Source: Scatophagus argus (taxonomy: Eukaryota; Chordata; Actinopteri; Scatophagidae). From it: a DNA stretch of 64,000 bases. The stretch is taken from positions 12,783,019-12,847,018 of the forward strand of contig NC_058504.1 in the NCBI RefSeq assembly GCF_020382885.2, written 5' to 3'. The notes beneath the pieces were generated by a model, which did no database searches, was not told the origin of the DNA, and was given only the letters and a program-made list of their open reading frames with translations. Below are positions 1-19,659 of this stretch, one piece after another; position 1 is the stretch's first letter; each line of letters starts with the position of its first letter. A program made the position numbers and the translations under genes.

Positions 1-2282
<2,282 letters not shown>

Positions 2283-2540
2283 CGTTTCACTTTAGTTCTG
2301 ATTATTGCTGTTATATCCACTCACAGTTTCTGTCGCCAAAGGAATTTGCCTAAGCTACGAAATATACTGTTGAAATATATTCCATATGTTCAGTCAATCG
2401 ATGCAGGCTACAAATAAAACAACGGCAGCACTCGTCTCTGTCTCTGTTGAAGGTGCCGTCTCTGCTCTGTCGACATGAACAAAACATTTGTGAAAGGGGC
2501 AGGGCCAACGCTGCAACACGACAGCTTTCACTGATATGAC

Positions 2541-2556
2541 ACTGACACCTTGTGGA
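2541..2556 (-). promoter_or_regulatory. CTCF-like promoter element of exon A1
   Basis: On the minus strand this reads CCACAAGGTGTCAGT, close to the CTCF core CCASYAGRKGGCRS and in the same place (about 260 bp before the ATG) as related elements of the other array exons. The spacer from 2283 to 3311 otherwise shows no gene. Assignment is by motif and position only. Confidence 0.5.
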
Positions 2557-3311
2557 CTGGACACATTAGGAACATTTTAAAGCACCCCGTGACAAATTAT
2601 GATAGTGTATTTGCAAGTTGTAGCTCCTTAACTTTTTTTTTAATGATATTTTTTTAATGCAGGTTAAACAGTTTTAGATCTGAATAATGTGTTTTTTTTC
2701 TTTTCCAGATAGCTAGTTTCCCTTCTTTTCTGTATTTTATGACAATCGATGAACAGACTGAAACTGAGCCCATGCTGAAACTGTTGTGTATTCATAACAG
2801 TAAAAATAATGTCATTATATATTGCTTTATGGCAGTACAGGATTAACGTGCAGAGCTCCCTGAGCAAAAATGTTGATTTGCAGACTTTTGTACACTAGAT
2901 AATTGTAAAGGACAGAATTACAGATGTAAGTTTCAATGTGCTGATTGGTTTTCATGATCCAAATGAATAGGAACCACTCACCGGAACAATGGACAAGACA
3001 GAACAACATTTCTACAACAAAGTAGTGTGGTTATTGGATGTGGACTTGAAAATCACCGTAATATGAAAAAAACCCCCATAATTATCAGCACCATGGACAG
3101 CGCTACTAAACATGCAGCGATGTTAATGTGACTTTCTCCAGTAAGTCGCCTTAAATATTGTCACATTCAAGCTAAAACTTAAAAATCTGTGCGACCAGCA
3201 TTCTGCACTTCAACACCTTGGGCAGTGCTGACATGAACCACAGTAATCCGCAGTAAATTGTCTATGAGTACGTGAAAAACAGCTTCAATTAAAGACAAAA
3301 CATCGGCTTAC

Positions 3312-5663
<2,352 letters not shown>

Positions 5664-5908
5664 TGTGAAACAAAAAACATGGAGGCTTTATTTGAAGCAA
5701 ATACGGTAATCCAACTGCTCACCAGACAAGTTTTACTACATCCATTTCACGACTCTTAAACTGAAGCTTTCACGCATGAATCTGAGCGGCTATTCGTATT
5801 TCTTGTTTCATTGCCTACGATGTGCACCCCGTCAGCATTACACCTCCGTCAGATATGATCGGAGATGGGCAGGGCCTGCAGAGAATTAGCAACACAACCA
5901 TTAGGCCA

Positions 5909-5927
5909 CACTGACACCACGTGGCCA
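5909..5927 (-). promoter_or_regulatory. CTCF-like promoter element of exon A2
   Basis: The minus strand reads GCCACGTGGTGTCAGTG, a CTCF-like core that also contains a CACGTG E-box palindrome. It lies about 250 bp upstream of the A2 ATG, the same position as the element of exon A1. The rest of the 5664-6404 spacer shows no gene. Confidence 0.5.
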
Positions 5928-6404
5928 ACCGGCTGCAATACGTTAGATCGTATTTGTTTCTCTTCACTCTCTCTTGCAATACTACTTATGTATGCCTCCG
6001 CACTGCTCATCGTCCAGTAGTAAAACACACATGATGAACATGTCAGTCAAAACTTCCCACAGTCTCACTCTGTGGAGAATGTTCAGGTCTGCCTCCTCCA
6101 GCACCTGCGACTCAGTGATTGTTCAGGTAGGTCTGCATGTCATTTGCTGTATTTCCAAAACAAACAACCAGCAAATCCAAAAACCACGAGCAACATTTCA
6201 GCACCATGGACAGCATATTTTCATTTCAGCACGGTTAAAACAGCAAATGAAAGCAATATTATTAATCTTAAGATTCCAGTTTGAGTACTATGTAAATAAT
6301 TAAAGTGATTACCTTACTAATTGCAAAGGAAGTTTAAGTAAACCAAAAATAAATTATCATATACGCTTGATATATTAGCTCTTAAGATCATACAGTGGGC
6401 TTAC

Positions 6405-8753
<2,349 letters not shown>

Positions 8754-8968
8754 TGTTCAGATCTAAACCTTTTAATCGGCGTGCTTAAATCCGTCGACAA
8801 AAATTCTCTCTCTCTCAGCGTCCTTTTCGGTTTGATAAACAATAAATGTCTACGAGAACCATCTTTCTGACTGAAGAACGAAGGCTGATTAGTTCGCTTC
8901 TCCAACCTTACTGAATGTAAAAGCAAACAAGGTACTCCCTCACACACAACCGCTGCTGTGATATACAG

Positions 8969-8988
8969 TCTAACAGCACCACCCATTG
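8969..8988 (-). promoter_or_regulatory. CTCF/CGCT-type promoter element of exon A3
   Basis: The minus strand reads ATGGGTGGTGCTGTTAGA about 220 bp before the A3 start codon. It has the GGTGnnGCTGTT skeleton also seen upstream of group B exons. No TATA box is obvious next to it. Confidence 0.45.
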
Positions 8989-10087
8989 TCAGTGTAAGGA
9001 CGGTGCCTTGCCGACGATCTAAGGTTGGTGTAGAAGCCATAATCGTAACAGACCAAACACGACTTATTTTCACATCTGTTGAGTTTCCAAAATGTCTTAA
9101 AATATTCTATCTCAAGTTGCTTTGTTCATTTCAAGTTTTCATCTTCGTGTTCCATTATATTGTAACACCAGTTTCCCACAACTGGTCAGTAATTGCCATT
9201 AAAATTAGGAAATCACTCCTGCCAAAATGTCACAGTAGATGTGAAACTCAGCCTACCAGTATTCATTTTAAAAAAGAGTTTTTGATTTCTTCTGTGCCAC
9301 AAAGCATCGATAATAATGATGTTTCCTGGGAAGAGTAAAATCCAAATTAGCAATTTATTTACATTCCCTTGTGTTCTCATTTAACTGTAATTAATTTACA
9401 AAATGATCTCTGAGTGTTTTGGTTTTCTAGATTTAGGATTGAACTGTTACTTCCGGGAAACTTATCACTGGTATAGCACTGGTATGACGGACCATGAAAT
9501 AAATCACAACCTAATGTTTTATTGGGTTTGGTGGTGATGTGTGTAAAGCTGCTGACATTCCCACTCTGTCTGTTTAAACTCTCCGTGGTCTCCTCAGCAC
9601 ACTCCCACAATCTCCCTCCCTTTTTCGCAGAGGTGAGCAGCGACATCTCATGGATTAAACTCGAAAGTGTACCTCTGATGAGCCCACTCGTATGTCTGCA
9701 TTGTTTATTTGTAATCGTGCCTGTTCCTCTCTACAGAATAAATTATGATAGAAAAAGACAAATAATAAGAATAATAATAATAAGATTAGGACCAAAGGAA
9801 AGTAGGAAATAAAGCGACCTTCATAGTAAAAACCCAAACCCTTAGCAACCCCTCCCACATACTGCTGCTGCGTGTTCATTCTGGAAGTAGGCCAAACGCA
9901 TACGTGCTGCCGCATTCTGCAACACCTCCTCCACGTCACCCCATCACCCCTCCCATGCTGCATCAATTCTACCAGACTGTTTCAAAGCACCTCATGCTCC
10001 TCATCAGCAGAGGTGACATTTTTCAAGGAGTGTTCATCTGATGTCTGCAAGCTGCGGATGCTGCGCTGTGAAGTGGAGGGGTGGGGT

Positions 10088-10091
<4 letters not shown>

Positions 10092-10136
<45 letters not shown>
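10092..10136. repeat. (GT)n microsatellite
   Basis: Uninterrupted TG dinucleotides followed by a G-run. Together with the (CA)n tract at 10755-10826 it forms a pair of complementary tracts about 620 bp apart. Confidence 0.95.
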
Positions 10137-10137
<1 letters not shown>

Positions 10138-10754
10138 AGGGGGGGGGTCCTGAATTTTATATTAAATTACAGGCTCCTCCAGAGCACTCTGCGAGCTCCA
10201 GCGCATCGCCATGGTAACGCAGTTCCAATTGGCAGTTCGCTGTCCACGGTGCTGAAAGCAAGCCGGGCTGAGGAAGGAGAGGGGGAGTAGGAGGGGGAGG
10301 GACACAGGAGCTGTGGATGCTGCAGACAAAGAAAGTCAGCTGAATCCACATGACCCGATTCTGTTGATTCTGTAAAACTCCTAAGATACATACCGTATTC
10401 CCCATCGAGGTCACACTAATTATTCTGTAATGAAGGTACCAAAAGAAAGATGTGTACTAACGCATCAAGTAGATTGTATCTTTATGTATGGTGCTCGCGT
10501 GTTAGCCTACTAGTGCCAGCTGGTGGTTGTTCGAGTGTTTTCTTCCACATTGGTGCAATGCTGTGTCAGTGTGCCAGTCTGTCAGTGGACCAGAGCCATA
10601 GACAATAGGCAGTGTGAGAGTCTCCTCTCAGGGTCAAGTGGCCATGAGAATGGAAACGTTACTTTACAAGCACAACGGTGTCGAACTTAGTCTCCATATG
10701 AAAGCTTTTATTCTTGCTTAATTTAAAAGATATTACAATGGCAGACACATACAT

Positions 10755-10758
10755 ACAC

Positions 10759-10826
<68 letters not shown>
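10755..10826. repeat. (CA)n microsatellite
   Basis: Long AC dinucleotide run, interrupted once near its left end by a CG. Confidence 0.95.
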
Positions 10827-10828
<2 letters not shown>

Positions 10829-10884
10829 GTTCAGGGCTAAAAACAAGGTATATTAAATGAATGAAAACTAATTCGAGGCTCTCC

Positions 10885-10934
10885 TGCACACACATGACCT
10901 CATCTCTCTGGGGAGATGAGGTCATGTGTGTGCA
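10885..10934. repeat. Perfect 22-bp inverted repeat with 6-nt loop
   Basis: The left arm 10885-10906 begins TGCACACACATGACC and is exactly the reverse complement of the right arm 10913-10934, which ends TCATGTGTGTGCA. The loop is TCTGGG. The arms contain the hexamers TGACCT and AGGTCA. Confidence 0.95.
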
Positions 10935-11270
10935 TACACAGAGACAGATGCACCCGTTATTCCACCTTGAGAAGAGAAGCCCTGCTCACATGCATTGTCT
11001 GCAAACAGTGATACCACTGAATTAAAGCTATTGATGAATTTTTGGATTACATTACAATAAAATATATTTCGATACACGTCCTATACACTCATTGAGCTGT
11101 TTTACTTGTGAGCTTTAGCACAATTAGTCAGCGGTTCAGTGGAGCCATAATGTGGTAGCTCTTTATCTATAAATATTATCTTTTTTTAACACTGTTTTAC
11201 TTTGCAAGGTGAAGATGGCCTTGATATCCTAGTATATGGGGATTGTTCTGACTGGGACCAGTGAAGACAG

Positions 11271-11284
11271 CCCAGAGGGGGCAC
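11271..11284 (+). promoter_or_regulatory. CTCF-like motif (plus), with a second on minus at 11546-11557
   Basis: Plus strand AGAGGGGGCAC matches the CTCF core AGRKGGCRS with an imperfect left half. The minus strand at 11546-11557 reads TCCAGGGGGCAG. Both are motif matches only, and the pair is divergent in orientation. Confidence 0.3.
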
Positions 11285-12052
11285 TTTCCACCTCCATCAT
11301 ACACTGGAAAGGTATTCCTGTGGGCTCCCTCAAATGCTGGCCTGTGGAGGTGTTCCTCTTACACATATTATACATCTACTTGGAATTATAATGTTAAAGA
11401 ATGATGCTCAGGTTTATTGGCTCAAACTGGCCATTACATAGTGATCTGCAACCCTTAGTGATCGTCAAGAAAATGATGAAAAAAAGTGATGTTAAAAAAA
11501 TTGTTAATGACTCAAAAACCTTGACAAAAATATAGAAAGCGAGTACTGCCCCCTGGATTGATGTTTTAAAGCAAATACCTACCACCTTTCATAACAGTGA
11601 CACTTGAGCTTGACTTGAAAAATAAATAATGTAAACAGGATGATGTGCACCGCATGTTGTCACTATAGACTAAACCTGTATGTGTCAACTGTAATAATCT
11701 CCCATATAACAACATTACCTGTTAAAACCTTGCAGGTAAATAATTTTCTGACTGTGGATAAAAAAAACGCACTGTAATCTAAAGTAAACATTAACATCAC
11801 ATACAGAAACTCCCACAGTACAGAAACTCAGGATCTTTTGTCATGTTTTAATGCTTTAATATTAAGTACACCAGGCTACATATCTGTCAGGCTCAACTCT
11901 GAGATATGTTTTGTTTTAGAGACTGGTCCACATTAAAGTAAAATTGAATTGACTTTATATCTGGAAAATTTTGTTGTGTACTGGTGCTTTAATCCCTTAA
12001 TAAAGTCACCATGTGGGTCAGATGATTTTCAAAGGACTGGAAGTTAATTCGG

Positions 12053-12092
12053 AAAACAAACAAACAAACAAACAAAAACAAAACAAAAACTA
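12053..12092. repeat. (AAAC)n simple repeat
   Basis: AAAC tetranucleotide repeats grading into A-rich sequence. Confidence 0.9.
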
Positions 12093-12280
12093 ACTGCACA
12101 AATCTCTTTAACACTGTCATTTAACACAAACATTATAACATTAACATAAGACTATCATTAGGCACTCAGGCAAGTTACAGCTCCATAAAGTGACTGAGAC
12201 AGGGACATCATACTGATAAACTAATTCTGTCAGGCCTGAAGTGCCTGTGATTTGTTTTAGAAAATAGCTAAATGCACACA

Positions 12281-12309
12281 GTAGTAGTAGTAGTAGTAGT
12301 AGTAGTAGT
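12281..12309. repeat. (AGT)n microsatellite
   Basis: About ten tandem AGT trinucleotides. Confidence 0.95.
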
Positions 12310-15300
12310 CCAAAGGAATATTACGTCTTTTTTCATGCAAAACTCAACAGAGTCAGAAGTCCATCATTAATTTCATTGTTCTGTTTTGTTTTTTGTATTT
12401 AATAGATTGCACACACCAAACCACAGCATACAGGAAGCTCACATTACACAAGTTACCACATACTGCACCATGAAAGTACCACTTTACAAAAGCACTTACT
12501 GTATAGGTTTGCCCACAAAACATTACAACTTTATACAAGTAATGCAATGTGAGCTGTGCTAAAGAGTCTGACTACACGCAGTCTGATTATTTTACTGTTT
12601 CACAGACTATTTGGCTCATAGATTTGATGGCACAGATGATCCATTGTGTTTGTTCACCTTTAAAAGTTCAGCATTGGTATTCAAAAACAAAGGCAAACTT
12701 GTTGACTGAAACGTGAAATACTGTACATGTCAGTCAAATCCATATCCGTAATTGTGTTGCATATCTATATATCATATAAAGTAGTCAGTAATACACATGA
12801 GCACAGCTTTCATTGGGTGAAATCAAGCACTCTAAAGTAAACATCAAGTCTTCATGTTCAGTCCAGAGTTATCGACTTGTCACACAACCTCAGAAGGTGT
12901 TGAAACTAAGGAACATCCAGAGTTCAGCTTTAAAACTAAAAAAATGAAAGTACATGATTATATTTGTATCCTATATACAAGAGTTGTAAAGAGATGTCAA
13001 TCAATACATCCTCAAACACTCATTGTGTTCACCTGTGGACAGTTCAATCCCTTAGCCTCACATCCCCAGTAATATCCAAGTGAACATAACATTCAAGCAC
13101 ACTGTACAACTTCAGCTATTTTCCTCTTTTTCCTGTAGAAGTAGGAAAAAGGAATGAGATTACTGATGTGTTGACCCTCTCCGCAGATCTTACGATTAAG
13201 GATGAAAGTATTACGCTGTTGCACTTAATTATGGTCCCATTAAAAATGTAGTCTTCCATCTTGTTTTGAACAATACTAAACAGTGAGGCATAAAGACAGA
13301 AAATGGATTGCTCAATATCTTAAAAGATGCAAAGCTGTCAAAAGTACTGTGATTGATCCATGCAAAAACAAATGAAAGGCAGATTACTAACAGCTGTTTG
13401 GTGTACCGGTTAACTTAACATAATCTCTTAGCACTCATTCACATACATAGGCCTAGTTTGCATATAAAGCACAAATAAAGTACAAACATAAAACCACTAA
13501 AGATACCACACTTATAAAATACTGATTCCCTTCTGTTTCATACTTTACATTTACAGGTTGGTGCTTTTCTGATATTTAGTTAATTGTGCTGTTTAACTGG
13601 TATATTACACATCAATGCTGTTAGGAAGCAAGACAGAGCACAGAGGTTTAAAATGTTAATACTCAACACGCGTTTCATTTATAGAGCGGGAAAACAGTCT
13701 CTTAAAGGCAGTTCAACATTCCCAGGTCCACTCTAACAGTCCTTGTTGGGGCTCCTTAATTTTTTTGTGCAGTCTGCTTCTTTGCGAATATGTCCTCTTG
13801 GAAATTTTTCGTATGGAGTATGGTTGAAGCCATGCAGTCCTATCATGCATATTAAATGGGCAGAGAGGCATGACTGATTGGCTTTTTTTGTGCTTAAAAG
13901 AAGGGGTTGGTTGGGGGCGTTGTCATTGACCAGCAACTAGCAGATCCATTTGGTGTCAAGGAATGACAACTACACATTGTGAGGAGCAAAGGTCAGACTG
14001 AGCGGGATGAACATGGAGGGGGTTGTGGGCATGGGTTTCTCCTCGCCTCTCTAAATTGAGGGGGTTTTATCCATTCCTCTCCAGGCATAGGCATCAATCC
14101 AGTATGCAGCTGAAGGTGGTCTCATGTGGAACTGCTGCTGCTGGTGGTGGATGCCTGCCAATGAGACAAGATAATCAGATAAATTCGGTGAAAGAACGAC
14201 AGCACTGACAGCCTTGTGACTGTCCAAACTACATATCTCATGCAGCCGATGTCTGTCACTCAGACAGGGGGCTTCAGGCAGAAGACAGAGTGGGTAAAGG
14301 GGAATCCTTGAGCATGTAGTGGTGAGGTGGTGGTGGTGGGGGGATCTATAAATGAATGCCATGCTCCAGGAATATGTGAAGGAGAGTGGTTGCTAGGTAA
14401 CTGGTGTGACTGGATTCACTTTGCACCTCTCCTGCACAAAGAATTGGGTCATAATTCACACTACAGCAGACAGAAAATTCAAAAATGTTATTCTGTGTCT
14501 GTGTGCAGTCAGTAATACTGTAACTATGACGTTAACCAAACCACTCATACAGAAACAGCACGGTCCATTCTCACTCAGAACATTCAAAAATATGGCATAC
14601 TCCTAATCTATTAGTGATGGGTCAGCAGGGGATGAACACAAATTAATCTTCACATGCACAGGATCCTTTCGAGAACATAGTGATTCAATTATCTTGATGT
14701 GTGTGTTAATAGCAAAAGACTGATTTTGGAGAAAAAAGCAGAGTCAGCAAATGGTGATATTTTTCGTTGACTGTGATCAACAACTTGCAGACAGGCCAGC
14801 ATATTGATATTATTTTTTTCTTTAAAGATTAATCCTGTATGCGCCCAGGAGACAGATGTGTGCCTCAGGGACCGGGGACTGACTCTCACTCTGTTCACCA
14901 AAAGAAATGAGGAGAACAGCAATAGTGTTTTAACACAACTTCATTTAGATCACCACTTTTGTTTGTCTGCACAACTGACCACAGTTAGTCAGACTCAGTA
15001 CATTATCCATCATATTTATTACGACTAAATATCTTAGGACACAATCCTAAAACAGTCACAATAGTAGTCTTTACTACTCTGGTTGTTAGATTGCACTGAT
15101 GTGACTTGGTGGGCTTTTATAATGAGACTGAAACATGAGTGACTTTAACTAAAATGTGGGCATGAAGAGGTCAACACTGGAGACTTTGGCGAGCTGTGTG
15201 TGATGTCAACCGAGTGACCTTTTTTTGCAATTTAAAAAACATCTCCTTCTCCAAGGGAAATCAAAACAGGACAAAATAATTGAAAGTATCCACTGAAAAC

Positions 15301-15702
15301 AAAACAAACACAAGAAACAATTCAAACACTAAGATCTGTAACATCATTCATTTAAAGGTCGTCCGGGGCGGGGGGGGAGTGAGACTCCTGCATACCTCCA
15401 GCTGCAGAGTGGACTTCCCTCATTTAGGGTACTTTAGAGTGGGGAGAAAAACAAAACAAGCAATTCAGTGGTCAGGTCATTGCAAACACAAAAAAGGGTT
15501 ATTTGTGTATGTATCCTATGATCACAGAGTTGGTGTCGAGGCACTATGAATGAAATGTTATCTTTAAAAAATACCACAAATTAAGCACGGTTAATGTTAA
15601 CAGATAATGCAGCTTATTACAATCCATTCTATAAAAGAGGGTTAAAACATTTCACTACATAAGCATACTTACCATGGACAGATAGAGAAACAGACAGATA
15701 AT

Positions 15703-15703
15703 C

Positions 15704-15734
<31 letters not shown>
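15703..15734. repeat. (GATA)n microsatellite
   Basis: About eight tandem GATA/TAGA tetranucleotides. On the minus strand they are followed by a sequence resembling a splice donor (GTAAGT at about 15668-15673), probably by chance. Confidence 0.9.
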
Positions 15735-15735
<1 letters not shown>

Positions 15736-16432
15736 GAACTGCAGGATATTTAACAAAGCAGAGAAGTGCCAGTTGTGTCAATCTTTTCTTCAAGCTGGCT
15801 GCTTCAAACTGTTGATTTGTTATTTCAATTGTACATCTTTGCTGTGCATCTAAATAATGAATTTAATGTCTTTTTGTTTCTTATTTATACTTCCATTTTT
15901 AAATTGGATTTTATTTTTTCTTTTGGCATGGCCAGTGAAGGTATGGCTTTTCACTGTTTGAACAGGAACCATATTGGTTGGACTCTTTTTTGTAGCCACC
16001 TGTTGAGCAGGGAAAGAAATGAAATTTCATATTGAGACATTAAGTGACATGACATTTTGTTGTTATGATATTTAACGGTGAGCTGGCATGTGAAGACGTC
16101 AAACACAATATAAAACTGATAGCCAAAGTATCCATCGTGCAAAACCCAAATACAGAAAACATCCGAGGTGAGATAGTATGAACCGACCCAACTCAGATAC
16201 CTATTGAGTGATTTCATTGTTGCTGTTTTCTCTCAACATATCTGGAATCTTATTTTATAAACTGCAAAGTTCAGTATCATTTTTACTTACATCAAACAAT
16301 AACTACCACAAAACAGAAAAAGGCAGAATGGAACAAGGCGGTGTGATCTGCTTTAATAAGAAATTTTTCTTCACAAACAAAAAGTTAAAAATGAGGGTTT
16401 ATTCAAACTGTGGTAAAGTTAGTCATTTGTAC

Positions 16433-18844
16433 CTGCAGAGTGGAAGCTGCTGAGTCACTCGTGTCTGTCAGTCCTGTGCCTCTTGGTATACTGGACACGA
16501 TGTACCTGGAGCCCTTTGGCACAGGCTGTCTGACCACCAGCTTTCCTTTCCTGGTCTCTGCTAGGAACAGACTGTACCAGTAGGCATCGTTGGACACCAG
16601 AGTGGAATCTGCGATGGTGGAGTTCCTCTCACTGATCACACTGTTCCTGCAGGGAGCAGCCGCTTTGCTGGGCTTGGGCTTCTGACACTTGAGCACGCAG
16701 GTCACCAATATGGTGATGAGCAGGAGAAATGACACAGAGCCCAGACCGATGACCAAATACAGGTTCAGGTCTGAAAAGATGTCATATTCCAGAGGCACCT
16801 CAGTCATGTCAGAGTAGGCCTTGACAGCAGTCTCCACCGTGGACAGCTTGATGGTGACTGTAGCTGACAGGGCGGGCTCCCCGTTGTCCTTTGCCACAAC
16901 AACCAGTCTCTGGTGGCGCGGATCTCTGTAACTGAACATCCTCATAGTCCGGATCTCTCCGTTGTACTGGTCCAGACTGAACAGGGTGGCGTCAGTCACC
17001 TGTAGAAACTGGTAGGTAATCCGAGAGTTGTGCACCGAGTCGGTGTCCAAGGCTATCACCTTGGCAACAAGGGAGCCTTTATCGGTGGATCTGGGGATCT
17101 TTTCCTCCACCACCGAGCCGTGCGCTCGCCACGGAGACACAATAACTGGAGCGTTGTCATTCTGGTCCACAATGATGATGTGGACGGTCACGTTACTGCT
17201 GAGCGGAGGAGAGCCAGAGTCTCTGGCCTCGATGTGGAAGAGAAACTCCTTCTCGATCTCATAGTCAAAAGTTTTCAGTGCGTAAAGATTTCCGTTCTCT
17301 GGATTGATGGAGAACAGCATGGACATGGAGGTGTTGGCTATCTCCTTCTCCAGGATGAAATAAACCAGATACTGGTTTTCATGGAGGTCAGGGTCAAACG
17401 CAGTGAGAGAACTGAGCAGGGCCCCGGGTGCGTTATTCTCCATCACACGTATAGTATTAAAGGACTGAGGGAACTGTGGAACATTGTCATTGACATCCAG
17501 CAGTTCTAAGGTCATAGTTTCATTGTCAGATAAAGGAGGAGAACCTCTGTCTGTAACAGTGAAAGTGATGTCATATTCTGGAACCTTCTCACGGTCTAAC
17601 GGCTCTGACACCACTAATTCATAATAGTTATCAGAGGATTCCCTCAGTCTGAAAGGCATATTAACTGGAATATGGAGATCAACCACTCCATTGTCACCTG
17701 AGTCTTTGTCACTGACACTGACCACAGCTATCACTGTGTCTAATTCTATGTTTTCATTGACTGGACTCTGAAATGATTTGATAGATATTTCTGGGTGATT
17801 ATCATTCATGTCTGTCACCTTTATAGTCAGTTTACACTGTCCAGATAAGGAGCTCGGTCCCTTATCGCTGGCAATAACTTCCATTTCATAAAGCTTAACA
17901 TCCTCATAATTTATCATCTCTTTCACTCGAATTTCACCATTTTCTGGATTCAGGTTAAACATCTGCTGCGTTCTCTCTGATGTATACAAACTATATGAAT
18001 AGACAATATCAGAATTTGACCCTTCATCTAAATCAGTGGCATTCAGTTTTATCACTAGACTGCCAATCGGGGAGTTTTCCATCACATCCACGACGTATGT
18101 GTCTTTGTTAAATGAAGGGGCGTTGTCGTTCACATCAAGCACGCGAACGACGATGCTGGCCGTCCCTGTGCGCGTGGGGACCCCACCGTCCACTGCAGTC
18201 AGGATCAGATTATGGACAGCCTGCTGCTCTCTATCTAAAGCTTTCCTCAGAATCAAATCGGCAAACTTTGATCCATCTCTCCCTGTCTGAATTTCGAGTG
18301 CAAAATGCTCACTTGAGCTCAGATGATAGTCTTTCACTGAATTCGTTCCAACATCCGGGTCTGCAGCGTTATTCAACGAGAACCTCTCTCCAACAGAACT
18401 TGATTCGGAGATGTCCAAATGCATCGTTCCCCGTCGAAAATGAGGGGCGTTGTCGTTAATGTCGATAATTTCGACCTCTATATTGAACATTCGTATGGGA
18501 TTTTCAATTGTAGCATCCAGTTTAAGAAAGCAATACGTAGTTGTTTTTAAGGGGCACAACAATTCTCTGTCAATCCTCTCCAGAATAAACAGCTCTCCTG
18601 TTTCCTTGTTGATGTCAAGATATTTTTTATTGCCTACAACATCTATGCGCATTTTCCTTCCCACGAGCGTCTTCACGTCTAACCTCAAATCAGTTGCTAA
18701 ATTGGCAACAACAGATCCTTCCTCCATTTCTTCAGGAACAGAATAATGTGTGACGGTAGATACCATGTTCACGATGGCACAAAGAAAGAGAAATACGGAA
18801 ACGTACCCTCTCTCGAACAACAGTCTGACGCGGCGAGCCATCAT
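16433..18844 (-). CDS. Clustered protocadherin variable exon B1
   Basis: Complete variable exon of 804 codons. ATG at 18844 (MMARRVRLLFERGYVS) opens a signal peptide with the hydrophobic stretch VFLFLCAIVNMVSTV; mature EC1 starts near THYSVPEEMEEG. Six cadherin repeats carry DINDN/DVNDN/DMNDN/DQNDN linkers. The membrane span is about 695-718 (LYLVIGLGSVSFLLL) and an 86-residue tail (KCQKPKPSKAAAPC ... DSAASTLQ) follows. The donor is CAG|GTACAA, phase 0, a weaker donor than the GTATGA or GTGAGA of its neighbours; read-through gives QMTNFTTV then stop. EC1 has DLRLDV where other copies have DLGLDV or DLSLDV. EC2-EC4 are nearly identical to B2 and unlike B3-B6; EC4 to the tail is shared with B2-B6. 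It is the last group B exon before the spacer. Confidence 0.92.
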
Positions 18845-19054
18845 ACAGATTCCTCAGCTGTAGTCACTGAGTCGGCTGAAATTCGACAAAAAACGTCCTC
18901 TTGTTGAAAGAACAAACAAAACAAGGATCTCAACAGAAAACGTCGCTTCAGTCTGTAGCCAAGAGTGACGACCATGTGAAAAAATGTCTTACTGTCCTTC
19001 CTCCAATAAACTTCCTCGGAGACGATGACCTCACATGAGTGTTGTTTTTATTTG

Positions 19055-19078
19055 TGGAGAGCAGCGACGAAAAGTAGA
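19055..19078 (-). promoter_or_regulatory. CGCT-box promoter element of exon B1
   Basis: The minus strand reads TTTTCGTCGCTGCTCTCC about 220 bp before the ATG, keeping the CGCTG core of the element seen upstream of the other array exons. It is a weaker match than those of B3-B6. Confidence 0.4.
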
Positions 19079-19659
19079 CTTGTGTGAGCTTTTGCAACTT
19101 TTTTTGAAAACAAAAATGTAGCTTGTTTTAAACTAAGACCGCATGTGGATTTAATCACAGTTTAACAGACTGGAAACAAGTTTTGGGGATGTTTGTAAAT
19201 CTGTTTCTAAACTTTAATTCCCTCGTTCAGAGGTGGAATTCTGTGATGTGTAATTTTCAATTTCCCTTCATTATAGATTTGCATCTATTTATAAGCGTTT
19301 TAAGCTTGTTTTCTGCCACGTCTACACAGTGATTGTAAAGGCATCAAGTATTTATTGTCTTTAATTCGCGTTCCGTGAGTTTTAAGGGCGGTTGTCAGTG
19401 CGTAAACAGTGTCAGACATGATGAAATTAAAAGTGTCCGTCTGTGTATCATCAGTGGCTGCGACTGAAAGTTACTTCTGATTTATTATGATATCAGCATG
19501 CCCCACATCTTGCCTCATATCTCTCCTAAATAGTTAATGTATGCAGAAATATCCAAGCTGAAGTTACAAGAAAAATAAATCTATTTAGGAAAAAAGTAGC
19601 ATAGATTATTTATTAAATTAATTGTTAATATTTTTTAAATTATATGAAGATTTAAGTAG

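Larger units (their letters stand above)
8991..16432. other. 7.4-kb spacer between group A and group B exons
   Basis: No protocadherin exon and no recognised gene. It holds microsatellites, a perfect hairpin at 10885-10934, and two weak CTCF-like motifs near 11.27 and 11.55 kb. I searched it for the standard constant exon 1 (a roughly 59-nt exon encoding a PNxDW motif) and found none. Two short minus-strand open stretches after good splice acceptors (15850-15999 and 14051-14154) are described under findings as weak leads. Confidence 0.6.

Noticed and set aside
10385-10934. (GT)n and (CA)n tracts as a CRISPR-like or satellite array
   Set aside because: They are plain dinucleotide microsatellites with no spacer structure, in a vertebrate genome.
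15385-15430. Minus-strand TCCACTCTGCAG followed by GTATG, like the 3' end of a group B exon
   Set aside because: Only about 12 bases match and the rest of the exon is absent; the upstream frame contains stops. Probably chance.
15668-15735. Exon-like segment between an acceptor and a GTAAGT donor
   Set aside because: It consists almost entirely of the GATA microsatellite.
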